Below, in pieces: positions 11,115 to 19,383 of a stretch of 64,000 bases of DNA (positions within the stretch are counted from its first letter, which is position 1; every line of letters starts with the position of its first letter). The DNA comes from an uncultured Coriobacteriaceae bacterium (lineage in GTDB: Bacteria; Actinomycetota; Coriobacteriia; Coriobacteriales; Atopobiaceae): the NCBI GenBank assembly GCA_902778135.1, contig CACYWP010000012.1:1-64000 (forward strand). The letters run 5' to 3'. Position numbers and translations under genes: made by a program. The notes below the pieces were generated by a model. It did no database searches and was not told the DNA's origin. It was given only the letters and a program-made list of their open reading frames with translations.

Positions 11115-11303
11115 CTACATCTGCGGGGCCCTGGAGAAGTCGTCAATCCATTTTGCCAGGTCGAACCTGCCGCCGCTGACCAGCTCGAGCTGGTCGTCGG
11201 TGAGCTCGACGCCCTCGTCCTTGGCGAGTTCCAGCAGGTCCTCGGGGGTTGCGCAGTCCTTGAGCATCTCCTGCTGGCGTTCGGTAAGGTCGCTGTAGTT
11301 CAT
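11115..11303 (-). CDS. Nif11-like peptide with double-glycine leader
   Basis: The 62-residue peptide begins MNYSDLTERQQEMLKDCATP and contains ELTDDQLELVSGG, the leader consensus of Nif11-class and other double-glycine precursors, cleaved after GG by C39-type peptidases. The putative core after SGG is only about 17 residues (RFDLAKWIDDFSRAPQM), with no Cys and two Ser/Thr-poor turns, so lanthionine chemistry is unlikely. No modification enzyme or C39 transporter lies next to it. It could instead be a Nif11-domain regulator. The preferred start is the internal ATG; an upstream ATG adds 12 residues. Confidence 0.65.
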   Translation of the reverse strand: MNYSDLTERQQEMLKDCATPEDLLELAKDEGVELTDDQLELVSGGRFDLAKWIDDFSRAPQM

Positions 11304-11477
11304 GGGGCACCCCATCTCACGTGCTTCTTGTCGTGGCACCCTTTATACCTCAGCCATTCTCGTTTCGCCTTGCGGAGGGCCTGCATCGACATGGACTCCA
11401 GATACGATGCCCGGTCCGTTCCCACCCACGCACAACGTAGAATGACGATAGGGCGGCCGACGTGACGAGGAGATTCC

Positions 11478-12305
11478 ATGAAGGCGCATCCCGACATCAA
11501 GCTCATCCTTTCCGACATCGATGGGACCATGCTGCCGTATGGGCAGCGGCTCGTGTCGTCCCGTGTCATCGCCGCCTTCCATGCGGCGCTGGACGCGGGC
11601 ATCCGCGTGGGACCGGCGAGCGGGCGCGGCATCAGCCATGTGACGCCCACCTTTGGCGGCGACGAATCCTGCGTGGCCACTGCGCTGGCCACCAACGGCA
11701 TGCAGGTGTACCTGGACGGGGAGCTCATTCACGAGGAGCATCTGCCCCACGAGGCCCTCGAGCGCGTGTGCGAGGTCATCCATGGCATGGCGGGCGTCGG
11801 CGCCATCGTCTTTCGGGGAGGCACGCCGCTTCTGGTGGAGGGCCTGCGCGAGGATCTGGCGGAGAGCTTCCCCGTGTATGCCGAGCAGGCGGTCGACCAC
11901 GAGGGCATCCCGGACTCTCCCGTGGTCAAGCTCAACGTGTTCAACTCCGGGGGCATCGGGCTCACGCGACGGCTGCTGGAGCTGCTGACGCGCGAGGTGC
12001 CGGAGCTCGACTTCAACCTGCCCATGCCGGGCTTCCTCAACCTGATACCCCCGGGATACAGCAAGGCATCGGGCATCGACATCCTGTGCGAGGCGCTGGG
12101 CATCGGGCTGGACCAGGTGGTCACCTTCGGCGATGGCGGCAACGACCTCGAGATGATTGCCCATGTGCCCAACGGCGTCGCCGTGGAGGGTGCCGTGCCC
12201 GAGGTTGCCGAGGCCGCGCGCTGGCATGTGGGCCGCTGCGAGGACGAGGCCGTGCCAGCGGCCATCGAGGCCCTGGTGGCGGGGGAGTGGCCCTTCGTCC
12301 GGTAG
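11478..12305 (+). CDS. HAD superfamily hydrolase, Cof-type sugar/nucleotide phosphatase
   Basis: Cytoplasmic phosphatase of the HAD IIB (Cof) group. Motif I is LSDIDGTMLP with nucleophile Asp13 and acid/base Asp15; motif IV is TFGDGGNDLEMI near residue 217, and a conserved Lys precedes it in PGYSKASGIDILCE. The 275-residue length is typical. Substrate cannot be read from sequence. AGGAGATTCC precedes the ATG. A TAGAAT -10-like box at 11438-11443 may serve it. Confidence 0.9.
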   Translation: MKAHPDIKLILSDIDGTMLPYGQRLVSSRVIAAFHAALDAGIRVGPASGRGISHVTPTFGGDESCVATALATNGMQVYLDGELIHEEHLPHEALERVCEVIHGMAGVGAIVFRGGTPLLVEGLREDLAESFPVYAEQAVDHEGIPDSPVVKLNVFNSGGIGLTRRLLELLTREVPELDFNLPMPGFLNLIPPGYSKASGIDILCEALGIGLDQVVTFGDGGNDLEMIAHVPNGVAVEGAVPEVAEAARWHVGRCEDEAVPAAIEALVAGEWPFVR

Positions 12306-12313
12306 GGGCTGGC

Positions 12314-12336
12314 CACGTGCGGCGGCCAGGCACGTG
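12314..12336 (+). terminator. Stem-loop after the HAD gene, possible terminator
   Basis: CACGTGC and GCACGTG form a perfect 7-bp stem with a 9-base loop immediately after the HAD stop codon. There is no T-run, so termination would be weak. Confidence 0.35.
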
Positions 12337-12403
12337 TCGCACCACGTCGGGCGACCCCCACTAGAATGGAGGCGTCCGCATTCCCCTACGTCGAGGAGTT
12401 GCC

Positions 12404-15148
12404 GTGGTCAGGATGACAGGTGAGGTCGGCTATCGCACGGGCAAGGGGCACGAGCCGGGCAAGGGCGCGCGCATTCTCGTGACGGCGCATCCGGACGAGC
12501 AGGAGGGCCTGCTCGACCGGGTCGTGGGTCTCCTGCAGGCCCAACAGGACTGCATCGTGTACTACTTCGACGTGCGACAGGGGGAAGCCACCGAGGAGGC
12601 GGCCCCCGACCTCACGCAGGAGCGCATCGCCGAGGTCGTGTCGGACATGCAGCTCGTGGTTGCGCTGGTGACGCAGAAGATGCTGCTGCAGCCCAATCCG
12701 GCGATGGACGCCATCGTGCCCTATGCCCTCGAGCACAACGTGGCCGTCCTCCCCCTGCTCGTCGAGGACGACCGGGCGCAGGCGTACGCGCGGCGCTTCG
12801 GTGACCTGCAGTATCTCGTTCCTGACGACCCCGACCCCACGGCCCTTCCGTTCGACCAGAAGCTTGCCGCCTACCTCTCCGAGGTCCTCGTCAGCGACGA
12901 GCTGGCCCAGCGGGTGCGGGACGCCTTCGACGCACTGGTCTTCCTCAGCTATCGCAAGACCAATCGCGCATATGCCGCCGAGCTGATGCGCATGATCCAT
13001 CGCAACCCTCGCTACCGCGACATCGCCTTCTGGTATGACGAGTTCCTCGTGCCCGGGGAGGACTTCAACGAGGGCATCGGCCGGGCGCTTGCGGAGAGCG
13101 ACCTCTTTGCACTGGTCGTGACGCCACAGATCCTGGAACGGCCCAACTACGTGATGGACTGCGAGTATCCCGCCGCGCGAGACGCACGCAAGCCGATCCT
13201 GCCGGTGGCCATGAGCCGGCTGACGGATGAGGAGGGAAGGGAGCTCAAGCGGCTGTACCGCAGGATACCGGCATGCGTGGACGCGACCGACGGTGCGCTT
13301 CCCGACAGCCTCTCGCTGCGCCGTCTGCGGCGGCTCGCGACCGGCACGGGCATGCGCGACCCCCAGCACACCTTCCTCATCGGGCTGGCCTACCTCGACG
13401 GCATCAACATGGAGGTCGACCAGCAGCGGGCAGTCGCCCTGATAACCGAGGCCGCCGAGGCGGGGCTCGTCGAGGCGATGCGCAGGCTCGCTGCCCTGTA
13501 CAAAACGGGCAAGGGCGTTCGCAGGTCGCTCGACACGTCGATCGACTGGCTGGTGAGGGCGCGTGACGCCTCGTGGGACCGCTACGCCGCGGACAAGTCG
13601 GACGAGAACCTGCAGGCCCTCATCCAGGACATAGTGACGCTCGGCAACCGTCTGCACCAAGCGAGAAGGGTGCGCGACCTCTATGCGTGCCTCTACGACC
13701 AGAGGCAGCGGGAACTCGAGGCGCTCGAGCGGGGACTCGAAGGCGCCCGGCACGACCTTGCCGTGTGCCTGTGCAAGTTCGCCGAGGTGTGCGCGATGGT
13801 CGGGCAGACCTGGGAGGGTGTCGGATACTGCTGGGAGGCCGTCGCGCACTTCGAGGAGCTGCTGGTACGGGAGCCGTCCGACCCGGCGCGCCGGGACGCC
13901 TACATCGCCTGCAGGACGCTCGCGCAGATCTACGCCCAGAGGCGGGAATGGGCCGATGCGGTGGGGATGTATCGTCTCGCCAGGGAGCGGCTGCGTGCCG
14001 TGGAGACTGACGAGTACCGCGACAGCCTGGTCAGGGACCATGCCGCACTCTGGAGGGTCGAGGGCGACGCCCTGATGAGCCTGCGTCAGGCCGACGAGGC
14101 GGCTGCGTGCTACGAGCGTGCCCGAGAGGTCTCCGAAACGGCCTATGCCAAGCGTGCCGACACGGTGAGCAGGAGGTCTCTGATCAACACCTACGACAAG
14201 CTGGTCAGGCACTATCGGGGCACGGACCGACGTACCGAGGCGCGCGCATACCTGCGACGCGAGCTGGAGCTCGTCGAGGAGGAGCTGGAAGAGGCGACCG
14301 ATGCCGGGCTCAGGGTCAACGGGCTGCTCTACGAGCTGGGAGGCCTCCACGAGGAGCTGGGGGAAGGGGATGAGGCCATCCGCCGCTATCGCGCCGCCCT
14401 CGAGACGCCCGAGGAGGACCCGGACGGCACGCAGAGCCGTGAGACGAAGGTGGGTGCCCTGCGGGCGCTGACGCGCCTTTCGCACGAGGTCGGTCTGGAG
14501 GGGCGCTCGGAGGAGTTCTTCTGGCGGATGTGCGACCTGTTGAGGGAGCTCTACGATGCCACGCTTGCGCCAGAGTACCTGGAGGCACTCGGCGACGAGC
14601 TGGAGGGGAGGGCCGGCTACGACGACCGGACGACCGACGTCCGCCTCCTCGAGGAGGCCTTCGACGTGCGTCGGCAGCTGGAGGAGGCCTACCACTCCCT
14701 GGACCACAAGGCGCGGTGCGAGCTCCTGCGCGAACGTCTCGACCGCATCTACCGGGACCGCCCGGAGACCTTCCGTCCCTGGGCCGTCGTGTGCGACCCC
14801 AACGACGATGAGCGCGCTGCGCTCGTTGAGCAGCTTGGGCGGATGGGGCTGCACGTCGCGTTCGCGTCGTCCCAGACCACGGACTTCTACCGGCAGTACG
14901 AGGAGACCAGGGCGCACCTGCTGCTGCTCGGCCTGCGGAGGCGTGTCACGGGCGAGCTGGCAGACCTGCGGTTCCTGCTCAGGTCGTTGGACCCGAATGC
15001 AAAGGTCATCCTGGTGGCGGACCAGGGCATGGGCGACGTCATGGACGAGGGACTGCGCATCGGGGCCTGCGGTGCGCTTGTCCGCCCGCTCTCGCACGAG
15101 CAGCTTGAGAAGCAGGTGCGGGCAGCCCTGCAGGGATGGGGAACGTGA
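12404..15148 (+). CDS. TIR-domain protein with Sel1/TPR repeats and a C-terminal pseudo-receiver
   Basis: A 914-residue multidomain protein with no signal peptide. Residues about 20-150 look like a degenerate TIR/Rossmann domain. Residues about 176-275 are a canonical TIR domain (LVFLSYRKTNRAYAAELM, then YDEFLVPGEDFNEGI) with the likely NADase glutamate Glu254 in MDCEYP. Residues 325-400 carry Sel1-like repeats and 410-690 carry TPR helices. Residues about 797-912 fold like a response-regulator receiver (acidic CDPNDD, VILVADQG, VRPLSHEQ), but the phospho-Asp position is Gly (LLLLGLRRR) and the usual Lys is Arg. The GTG at 12404 is chosen because GAGGAG lies 5 bases upstream; the ATG at 12413 is too far. 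It stands alone with a possible TAGAAT box at 12362. A defence or stress-signalling role is inference. Confidence 0.85.
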   Translation: MVRMTGEVGYRTGKGHEPGKGARILVTAHPDEQEGLLDRVVGLLQAQQDCIVYYFDVRQGEATEEAAPDLTQERIAEVVSDMQLVVALVTQKMLLQPNPAMDAIVPYALEHNVAVLPLLVEDDRAQAYARRFGDLQYLVPDDPDPTALPFDQKLAAYLSEVLVSDELAQRVRDAFDALVFLSYRKTNRAYAAELMRMIHRNPRYRDIAFWYDEFLVPGEDFNEGIGRALAESDLFALVVTPQILERPNYVMDCEYPAARDARKPILPVAMSRLTDEEGRELKRLYRRIPACVDATDGALPDSLSLRRLRRLATGTGMRDPQHTFLIGLAYLDGINMEVDQQRAVALITEAAEAGLVEAMRRLAALYKTGKGVRRSLDTSIDWLVRARDASWDRYAADKSDENLQALIQDIVTLGNRLHQARRVRDLYACLYDQRQRELEALERGLEGARHDLAVCLCKFAEVCAMVGQTWEGVGYCWEAVAHFEELLVREPSDPARRDAYIACRTLAQIYAQRREWADAVGMYRLARERLRAVETDEYRDSLVRDHAALWRVEGDALMSLRQADEAAACYERAREVSETAYAKRADTVSRRSLINTYDKLVRHYRGTDRRTEARAYLRRELELVEEELEEATDAGLRVNGLLYELGGLHEELGEGDEAIRRYRAALETPEEDPDGTQSRETKVGALRALTRLSHEVGLEGRSEEFFWRMCDLLRELYDATLAPEYLEALGDELEGRAGYDDRTTDVRLLEEAFDVRRQLEEAYHSLDHKARCELLRERLDRIYRDRPETFRPWAVVCDPNDDERAALVEQLGRMGLHVAFASSQTTDFYRQYEETRAHLLLLGLRRRVTGELADLRFLLRSLDPNAKVILVADQGMGDVMDEGLRIGACGALVRPLSHEQLEKQVRAALQGWGT

Positions 15149-15216
15149 ACGACGGCGGGTCTTTCGAGGAAGGCGGCGCTTGCGGCCCAATGCCGTCCCT
15201 CATGCGGGTGAGAGTG

Positions 15217-15225
15217 TGCTACCAT
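15217..15225 (+). promoter_or_regulatory. Extended -10 promoter element for the pheST T-box transcript
   Basis: TGCTACCAT fits an extended -10 (TGn-TACCAT) about 10 bases before the likely 5' end of the T-box leader. No good -35 is visible at the normal distance, which is usual for extended -10 promoters. The same GTGCTACCAT string precedes the gene at 19384. Confidence 0.45.
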
Positions 15226-15235
15226 GCGCTCCTAG

Positions 15236-15520
15236 GCGATGACGGAGAGGTTTCGCACTCGCGTGAGGAGCGGACAGAGAGGGCATCCACCGGTTGAGAG
15301 ATGCCCACGGTCCTCGAGGGCGGGAGTTCACTCCACCAGCTGCGACCTGAACGTGCGGCGGGTCCGCACCAGTAGGCAAGCCGTCCACCCCACGGCACGG
15401 GGCACAGGGGCTGCGAGGCCCTGAAGGGGATGCGCGCGAGAGACAACGCGCGTGTCAAGCAAGGTGGTACCGCGGAGACTTCCGTCCTTGTGCTGTCGGC
15501 ACGAGGACGGTTTTTGTTTT
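15236..15520 (+). promoter_or_regulatory. T-box leader (tRNA-Phe sensing) with intrinsic terminator
   Basis: The T-box sequence AAGGTGGTACCGCGG starts at 15461 and is followed by a perfect 12-bp terminator stem (15482-15493 with 15499-15510) and a T-rich tail from 15511. Upstream, about 220 bases form the stem I to stem III region; a TTC triplet in the segment GGGAGTTCACTCC (near 15325) is a candidate phenylalanine specifier. Uncharged tRNA-Phe would favour the antiterminator that uses the T-box bases and let RNA polymerase reach pheS. Confidence 0.9.
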
Positions 15521-15536
15521 GAAAGGGGAGACACGC

Positions 15537-16604
15537 ATGGCACTGTCCGACGACCTCAAGGCCATTGAGGCTCAGGTTGAGGAGGGCGTGAAGAACGTCC
15601 AAGACATGAAGGGGCTCGAGGAGCTGCGCATCAAGGCCCTTGGCAAGAAGGGCCAGCTCACGGCCTTGATGCGCATGATGGGCAAGATTCCGGCCGAGGA
15701 GCGCCCGGCGATGGGCCAGCTCGCCAACGCGGTGCGCGCCAACGTCGAGACGGCCATCAAGCTGCGCAAGGAGGAGCTTGCCAAGCAGGCCCTGGCCAAG
15801 AAGATGGAGACCGAGGCCGCAGACGTCACCCTGCCCGGTCGCGTTCGCAACCAGGGCACCCAGCACCTCATCACGCAGATTCGCGAGGAGATCGAGGACA
15901 TCTTCGCCGGCCTTGGCTACATCGTGGCCGACGGTCCCTACGTCGAGACCACCTGGTACAACTTCACCGCCCTGAATGCGCCTGCCGACCATCCCAGCCG
16001 CTCCGCGCGCGACTCCTTCTACGTGGTGGACAACGCCCCCGAGGGGAAGGAGCCGCTCGTGCTGGGCGACTCCGACGTGCTGCTGCGCACGCAGACCTCG
16101 GGCATGCAGGTGCACTACATGGAGCAGAACAAGCCCCCCATCTACATGATCTGCCCGGGCACGGTCTTCCGTCCCGACACTGCCGACGCCAACCATCTGC
16201 CGCAGTTCAACCAGGTGGAGGGCCTCGTGGTGGACGAGGGCATCACCTTCGGCGACCTCAAGGGCACGCTCGACTACTTCACGCGCGAGATCTTCGGCAA
16301 GGACCGTGCCACACGCTATCGCCCGCACTTCTTCCCGTTCACCGAGCCCAGCTGCGAGGTCGACGTCTCCTGTGGCGTGTGCCACGGCAAGGGCTGCCGC
16401 TTCTGCAAGAACACCGGCTGGCTGGAGATCCTGGGCTGCGGCATGGTGGACCCCAACGTGCTGGAGAACTGCGGCATCGACTCCGAGAGGTATACGGGCT
16501 TCGCCTTCGGCATCGGCGTCGAGCGTGTCGCGGCACTGCGCTACGACCTGCCTGACCTGCGCATGCTGATGGAAGGCGACATGCGCTTCCTGCGCCAGTT
16601 CTAG
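15537..16604 (+). CDS. pheS: Phenylalanyl-tRNA synthetase alpha subunit
   Basis: Catalytic alpha subunit of the alpha2-beta2 enzyme that charges tRNA-Phe. The 355 residues show the N-terminal coiled coil, and class II motifs: motif 2 region near FRPDTADANHLPQFNQVEG and motif 3 near the C-terminus (GFAFGIGVERVAALRY). PHFFPFTEPSCEV is a family signature. GAAAGGGGAG ends 6 bases before the ATG at 15537. It is separated from pheT by 182 bases carrying a tandem repeat, not by a clear terminator. Confidence 0.96.
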   Translation: MALSDDLKAIEAQVEEGVKNVQDMKGLEELRIKALGKKGQLTALMRMMGKIPAEERPAMGQLANAVRANVETAIKLRKEELAKQALAKKMETEAADVTLPGRVRNQGTQHLITQIREEIEDIFAGLGYIVADGPYVETTWYNFTALNAPADHPSRSARDSFYVVDNAPEGKEPLVLGDSDVLLRTQTSGMQVHYMEQNKPPIYMICPGTVFRPDTADANHLPQFNQVEGLVVDEGITFGDLKGTLDYFTREIFGKDRATRYRPHFFPFTEPSCEVDVSCGVCHGKGCRFCKNTGWLEILGCGMVDPNVLENCGIDSERYTGFAFGIGVERVAALRYDLPDLRMLMEGDMRFLRQF

Positions 16605-16624
16605 GCGGCGCAAGGGGAGTTCGA

Positions 16625-16741
16625 CCGTCTGGGACGGTTCTCCCCGGACGAAAAGCTCGACCAGTTCGACCAGGGAGAACCGTCCCAGATGGACGGACGA
16701 AAAGCTCGACCAGTTCGACCAGGGAGAACCGTCCCAGATGG
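16625..16741 (+). repeat. Tandem 47-bp direct repeat with matching inverted arm, between pheS and pheT
   Basis: Two identical 47-base units (16646-16692 and 16695-16741) begin GGACGAAAAGCTCGACCAG and end GGGAGAACCGTCCCAGATGG; only AC separates them. Just before the first unit, 16625-16645 reads CCGTCTGGGACGGTTCTCCCC, the near-perfect inverse of the unit's last 20 bases. The transcript can therefore fold into a 20-bp stem with either copy as partner. Each unit also contains two TCGACCAG words. There is no T-run, so this is not an ordinary terminator. Confidence 0.85.
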
Positions 16742-16786
16742 TCGAAATGGATGGAATCGAATCGCGTACAAGAAAGGCTAAGGAAG

Positions 16787-19246
16787 ATGCGCGTCTCATA
16801 TGAATGGCTCAAGAGCATGGTGGATGTTCCCGCCGATCCGCAGGACCTTGTGGCCGAGTTCGTTCGCACGGGCACCGAGGTCGAGGCCGTGGACCGCCTG
16901 GGTGCCGACTTTGACCATGTGGTGACCGGCCAGGTGCTCGCAAAGGAGCCACACCCCGACTCCGACCACATGTGGAAGCTGGCCGTCAGCGTGGGCGACA
17001 GGAACGTCGACGCAGACGGCAACCCTGCGCCGCTGCAGATCGTCTGCGGCGCCCAGAACTTCGAGCAGGGCGACCACATCGTGGTGGCCATGATCGGCGC
17101 TGTGCTGCCCGGCGGCTTCGAGATCAAGCGGAGCAAGCTGCGCGGCGTGGAGTCCTGCGGCATGTGCTGCTCGTGGCGCGAGCTGGGGCTCTCCGACGAC
17201 CACTCTGGCATCATCGTGCTGCCAGAGGACGCTCCGCTGGGCATGGACTTCGCCGACTACCAGGGGCTTTCCGACACGGTCATCGACTGCGAGATGACCC
17301 CCAACCGCCCGGACTGCCTGTCCATGATGGGCGTGGCCGTTGAGGTCAGTGCCATGCTCGACGAGGACACCCACATCGAGCTGCCGAGCGTCCAGCACGA
17401 GGAGGGCCCGGACGCCGCGGAGCTCGTCGACGTGGCCATCGCCGACCCCGCCCTCTGCCCCCGCTACACCGCGCGCGTGGTGCGTGGCGTCAAGATCGGT
17501 CCGAGCCCCGAGTGGCTGGCCAACCGCGTCCGCGCTGCCGGCGCCCGCCCCATCAACAACGTGGTCGACGTGACCAACTACGTCATGTTCCTCACCGGGC
17601 AGCCGCTGCATGCCTTTGACCTGGGCAAGCTTTCCGAGCGCGATGGCAAGCGTCACATCGTGGTGCGCACGGCGCGAGAGGGCGAGATGCTCACCACGCT
17701 GGACGGCCAGGAGCGCAAGCTCACGACCGAGAACCTGCTCATCACCGACGACGGCGAGACGCCCGTGGCACTTGCCGGCGTGATGGGCGGCCTGGACTCC
17801 GAGATCACCGACGAGACGGTGGACGTGCTGCTGGAGAGCGCCGCCTTCGCGAGTGGCAACATCAGCCGCACGAGCCGCGTGCTCGATCTCATGAGCGAGG
17901 CCTCCATCCGCTTCGAGCGCGTGGTCGACGCCAACGGCTGCGTCAACGTGAGCAACATCGCGGCCGCCCTCTTCGAGAGCTGCTGCGGGGCCACCGTGTG
18001 CCCGGGCATCGTCGATGCCTACCCGGTGGAGGTGGAGGCTCCCAAGATGACCTTCCGTCCTGCCCGCGCACGCCTCATCGGTGGTGCCCCCATCGAGGAC
18101 GACTTCATGGCGAAGCGTCTCGGGCGCCTTGGCTGCATGGTCGAGCGCACGACCGAGGACGCCTGGAACGTCACCGCACCCACCAACCGTCCCGACCTGA
18201 CGCGCGAGATCGACCTCATCGAGGAGGTCGTGCGCCTGTACGGCGAGGGTGACATCGAGCCCACGCTGCCCGCCGCCAAGAACCACGCCGGCGGCCTGAC
18301 GCCCGAGCAGATGCGCCTGCGCACCATCGGCCAGACCCTGCGCGCCGCCGGCCTCTCCGAGACGAGCACCTACTGCTTCGCCGACCCGCGTGACCTGGAG
18401 CGCCTCGGCATGTCGGACGAGGGCAAGGGCGTGCCGGTCAAGATCATCCGTCCGCTGGTCGCCGACCAGTCCGAGATGCGTCGCGACCTGATTCCCGGCC
18501 TCCTGCGCGCCGTCGCATACAACAAGGACCACGGCGTGGCCAACGTGCACCTGTATGAGATCGGCCGCCTGCTCTTTGGCCGCGAGGGCAAGAGCCTGCC
18601 CAAGGAGCCCACGTTCGTGGCTGGCGTGCTCTCCGGTAGCTGGGACGACGACGCCTGGAACGCCAAGTACCCCAAGCACGACTTCTTCGACGCCAAGGGC
18701 ATCGTGGAGGAGCTGCTGCGCACGCTGCGCATCACCAAGGTCAAGTACAAGCCCGTCGACCCCGACAAGTACGGTTGGCTGCAGCCCGGCCTGGGCGCCG
18801 AGGTCATTGCCCAGAACCGCACGCTGGGCTGGATCGGCAACATCCATCCCACCTCGCTCGAGCGCTTTGGCGTGAGCGATGCCGTGGTGGCCTTCGAGCT
18901 GTCGGTCGACGTGCTGCAGGCTCTGGCGCAGAAGCAGCTGCCCTACCAGGACGTTCCGACACTGCCGGGTGTCGACGTCGACCTGGCCATCGTCGTGGAC
19001 GAGTCGGTCACCTACGAGATGCTGGTCCAGCGCATCACCTCTGCGGGCGGGAAGCTGCTGAAGGACGTGCGCCTGTTCGACGTGTACCGCGACCCCGTGC
19101 GCGTGGGGACCGGCAAGAAGTCGATGGCGTTCTCGCTGACCTATCGTGCCGATGACCACACGCTGACGTCGGCGGAGGTCGAGAAGGCCCATGCGAAGCT
19201 GGTGACCAAGGTCATGAAGAGCACCGGCGGCGAGGTCCGTTCGTAG
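16787..19246 (+). CDS. pheT: Phenylalanyl-tRNA synthetase beta subunit
   Basis: Beta subunit (819 residues) with the full domain order: N-terminal residues MRVSYEWLKSMVDVP, OB-fold tRNA-binding domain (about residues 40-150), B3/B4 editing domain (RPINNVVDVTNYVM, then QPLHAFD), B5 domain, and the C-terminal ferredoxin-like anticodon-binding domain ending at the stop. I chose the ATG at 16787 because the protein there begins with the family N-terminus; the upstream in-frame ATG would add 12 unrelated residues. Co-transcribed with pheS under the T-box. Confidence 0.96.
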   Translation: MRVSYEWLKSMVDVPADPQDLVAEFVRTGTEVEAVDRLGADFDHVVTGQVLAKEPHPDSDHMWKLAVSVGDRNVDADGNPAPLQIVCGAQNFEQGDHIVVAMIGAVLPGGFEIKRSKLRGVESCGMCCSWRELGLSDDHSGIIVLPEDAPLGMDFADYQGLSDTVIDCEMTPNRPDCLSMMGVAVEVSAMLDEDTHIELPSVQHEEGPDAAELVDVAIADPALCPRYTARVVRGVKIGPSPEWLANRVRAAGARPINNVVDVTNYVMFLTGQPLHAFDLGKLSERDGKRHIVVRTAREGEMLTTLDGQERKLTTENLLITDDGETPVALAGVMGGLDSEITDETVDVLLESAAFASGNISRTSRVLDLMSEASIRFERVVDANGCVNVSNIAAALFESCCGATVCPGIVDAYPVEVEAPKMTFRPARARLIGGAPIEDDFMAKRLGRLGCMVERTTEDAWNVTAPTNRPDLTREIDLIEEVVRLYGEGDIEPTLPAAKNHAGGLTPEQMRLRTIGQTLRAAGLSETSTYCFADPRDLERLGMSDEGKGVPVKIIRPLVADQSEMRRDLIPGLLRAVAYNKDHGVANVHLYEIGRLLFGREGKSLPKEPTFVAGVLSGSWDDDAWNAKYPKHDFFDAKGIVEELLRTLRITKVKYKPVDPDKYGWLQPGLGAEVIAQNRTLGWIGNIHPTSLERFGVSDAVVAFELSVDVLQALAQKQLPYQDVPTLPGVDVDLAIVVDESVTYEMLVQRITSAGGKLLKDVRLFDVYRDPVRVGTGKKSMAFSLTYRADDHTLTSAEVEKAHAKLVTKVMKSTGGEVRS

Positions 19247-19273
19247 GCTTGCTGGCATAGCTGGTCGAAAGGG

Positions 19274-19313
19274 GCGGGGTCGCACCTCCACAAGACGAGG
19301 GGTGCGGCCCCGC
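19274..19313 (+). terminator. GC-rich stem-loop after pheT
   Basis: GCGGGGTCGCACC (19274-19286) pairs with GGTGCGGCCCCGC (19301-19313), a 13-bp stem with one G-T pair. No strong T-run follows (CTCCTCT), so efficiency is uncertain. It ends the pheST unit. Confidence 0.6.
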
Positions 19314-19367
19314 TCCTCTACGTGTCGGCGCCAAGGCGGGAACGGCCATCTGGCATGCGGGCCGCCG

Positions 19368-19376
19368 TGCTACCAT
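19368..19376 (+). promoter_or_regulatory. Extended -10 promoter, probably giving a leaderless transcript
   Basis: TGCTACCAT ends 7 bases before the ATG at 19384. Transcription would start at or next to that ATG, and no ribosome binding site is present, so the following gene may be translated from a leaderless mRNA. Confidence 0.4.
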
Positions 19377-19383
19377 GGACGCC

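Noticed and set aside
11115-11303. Lanthipeptide or thiopeptide precursor
   Set aside because: No Cys in the core and no modification enzymes nearby; only the double-glycine leader is supported.
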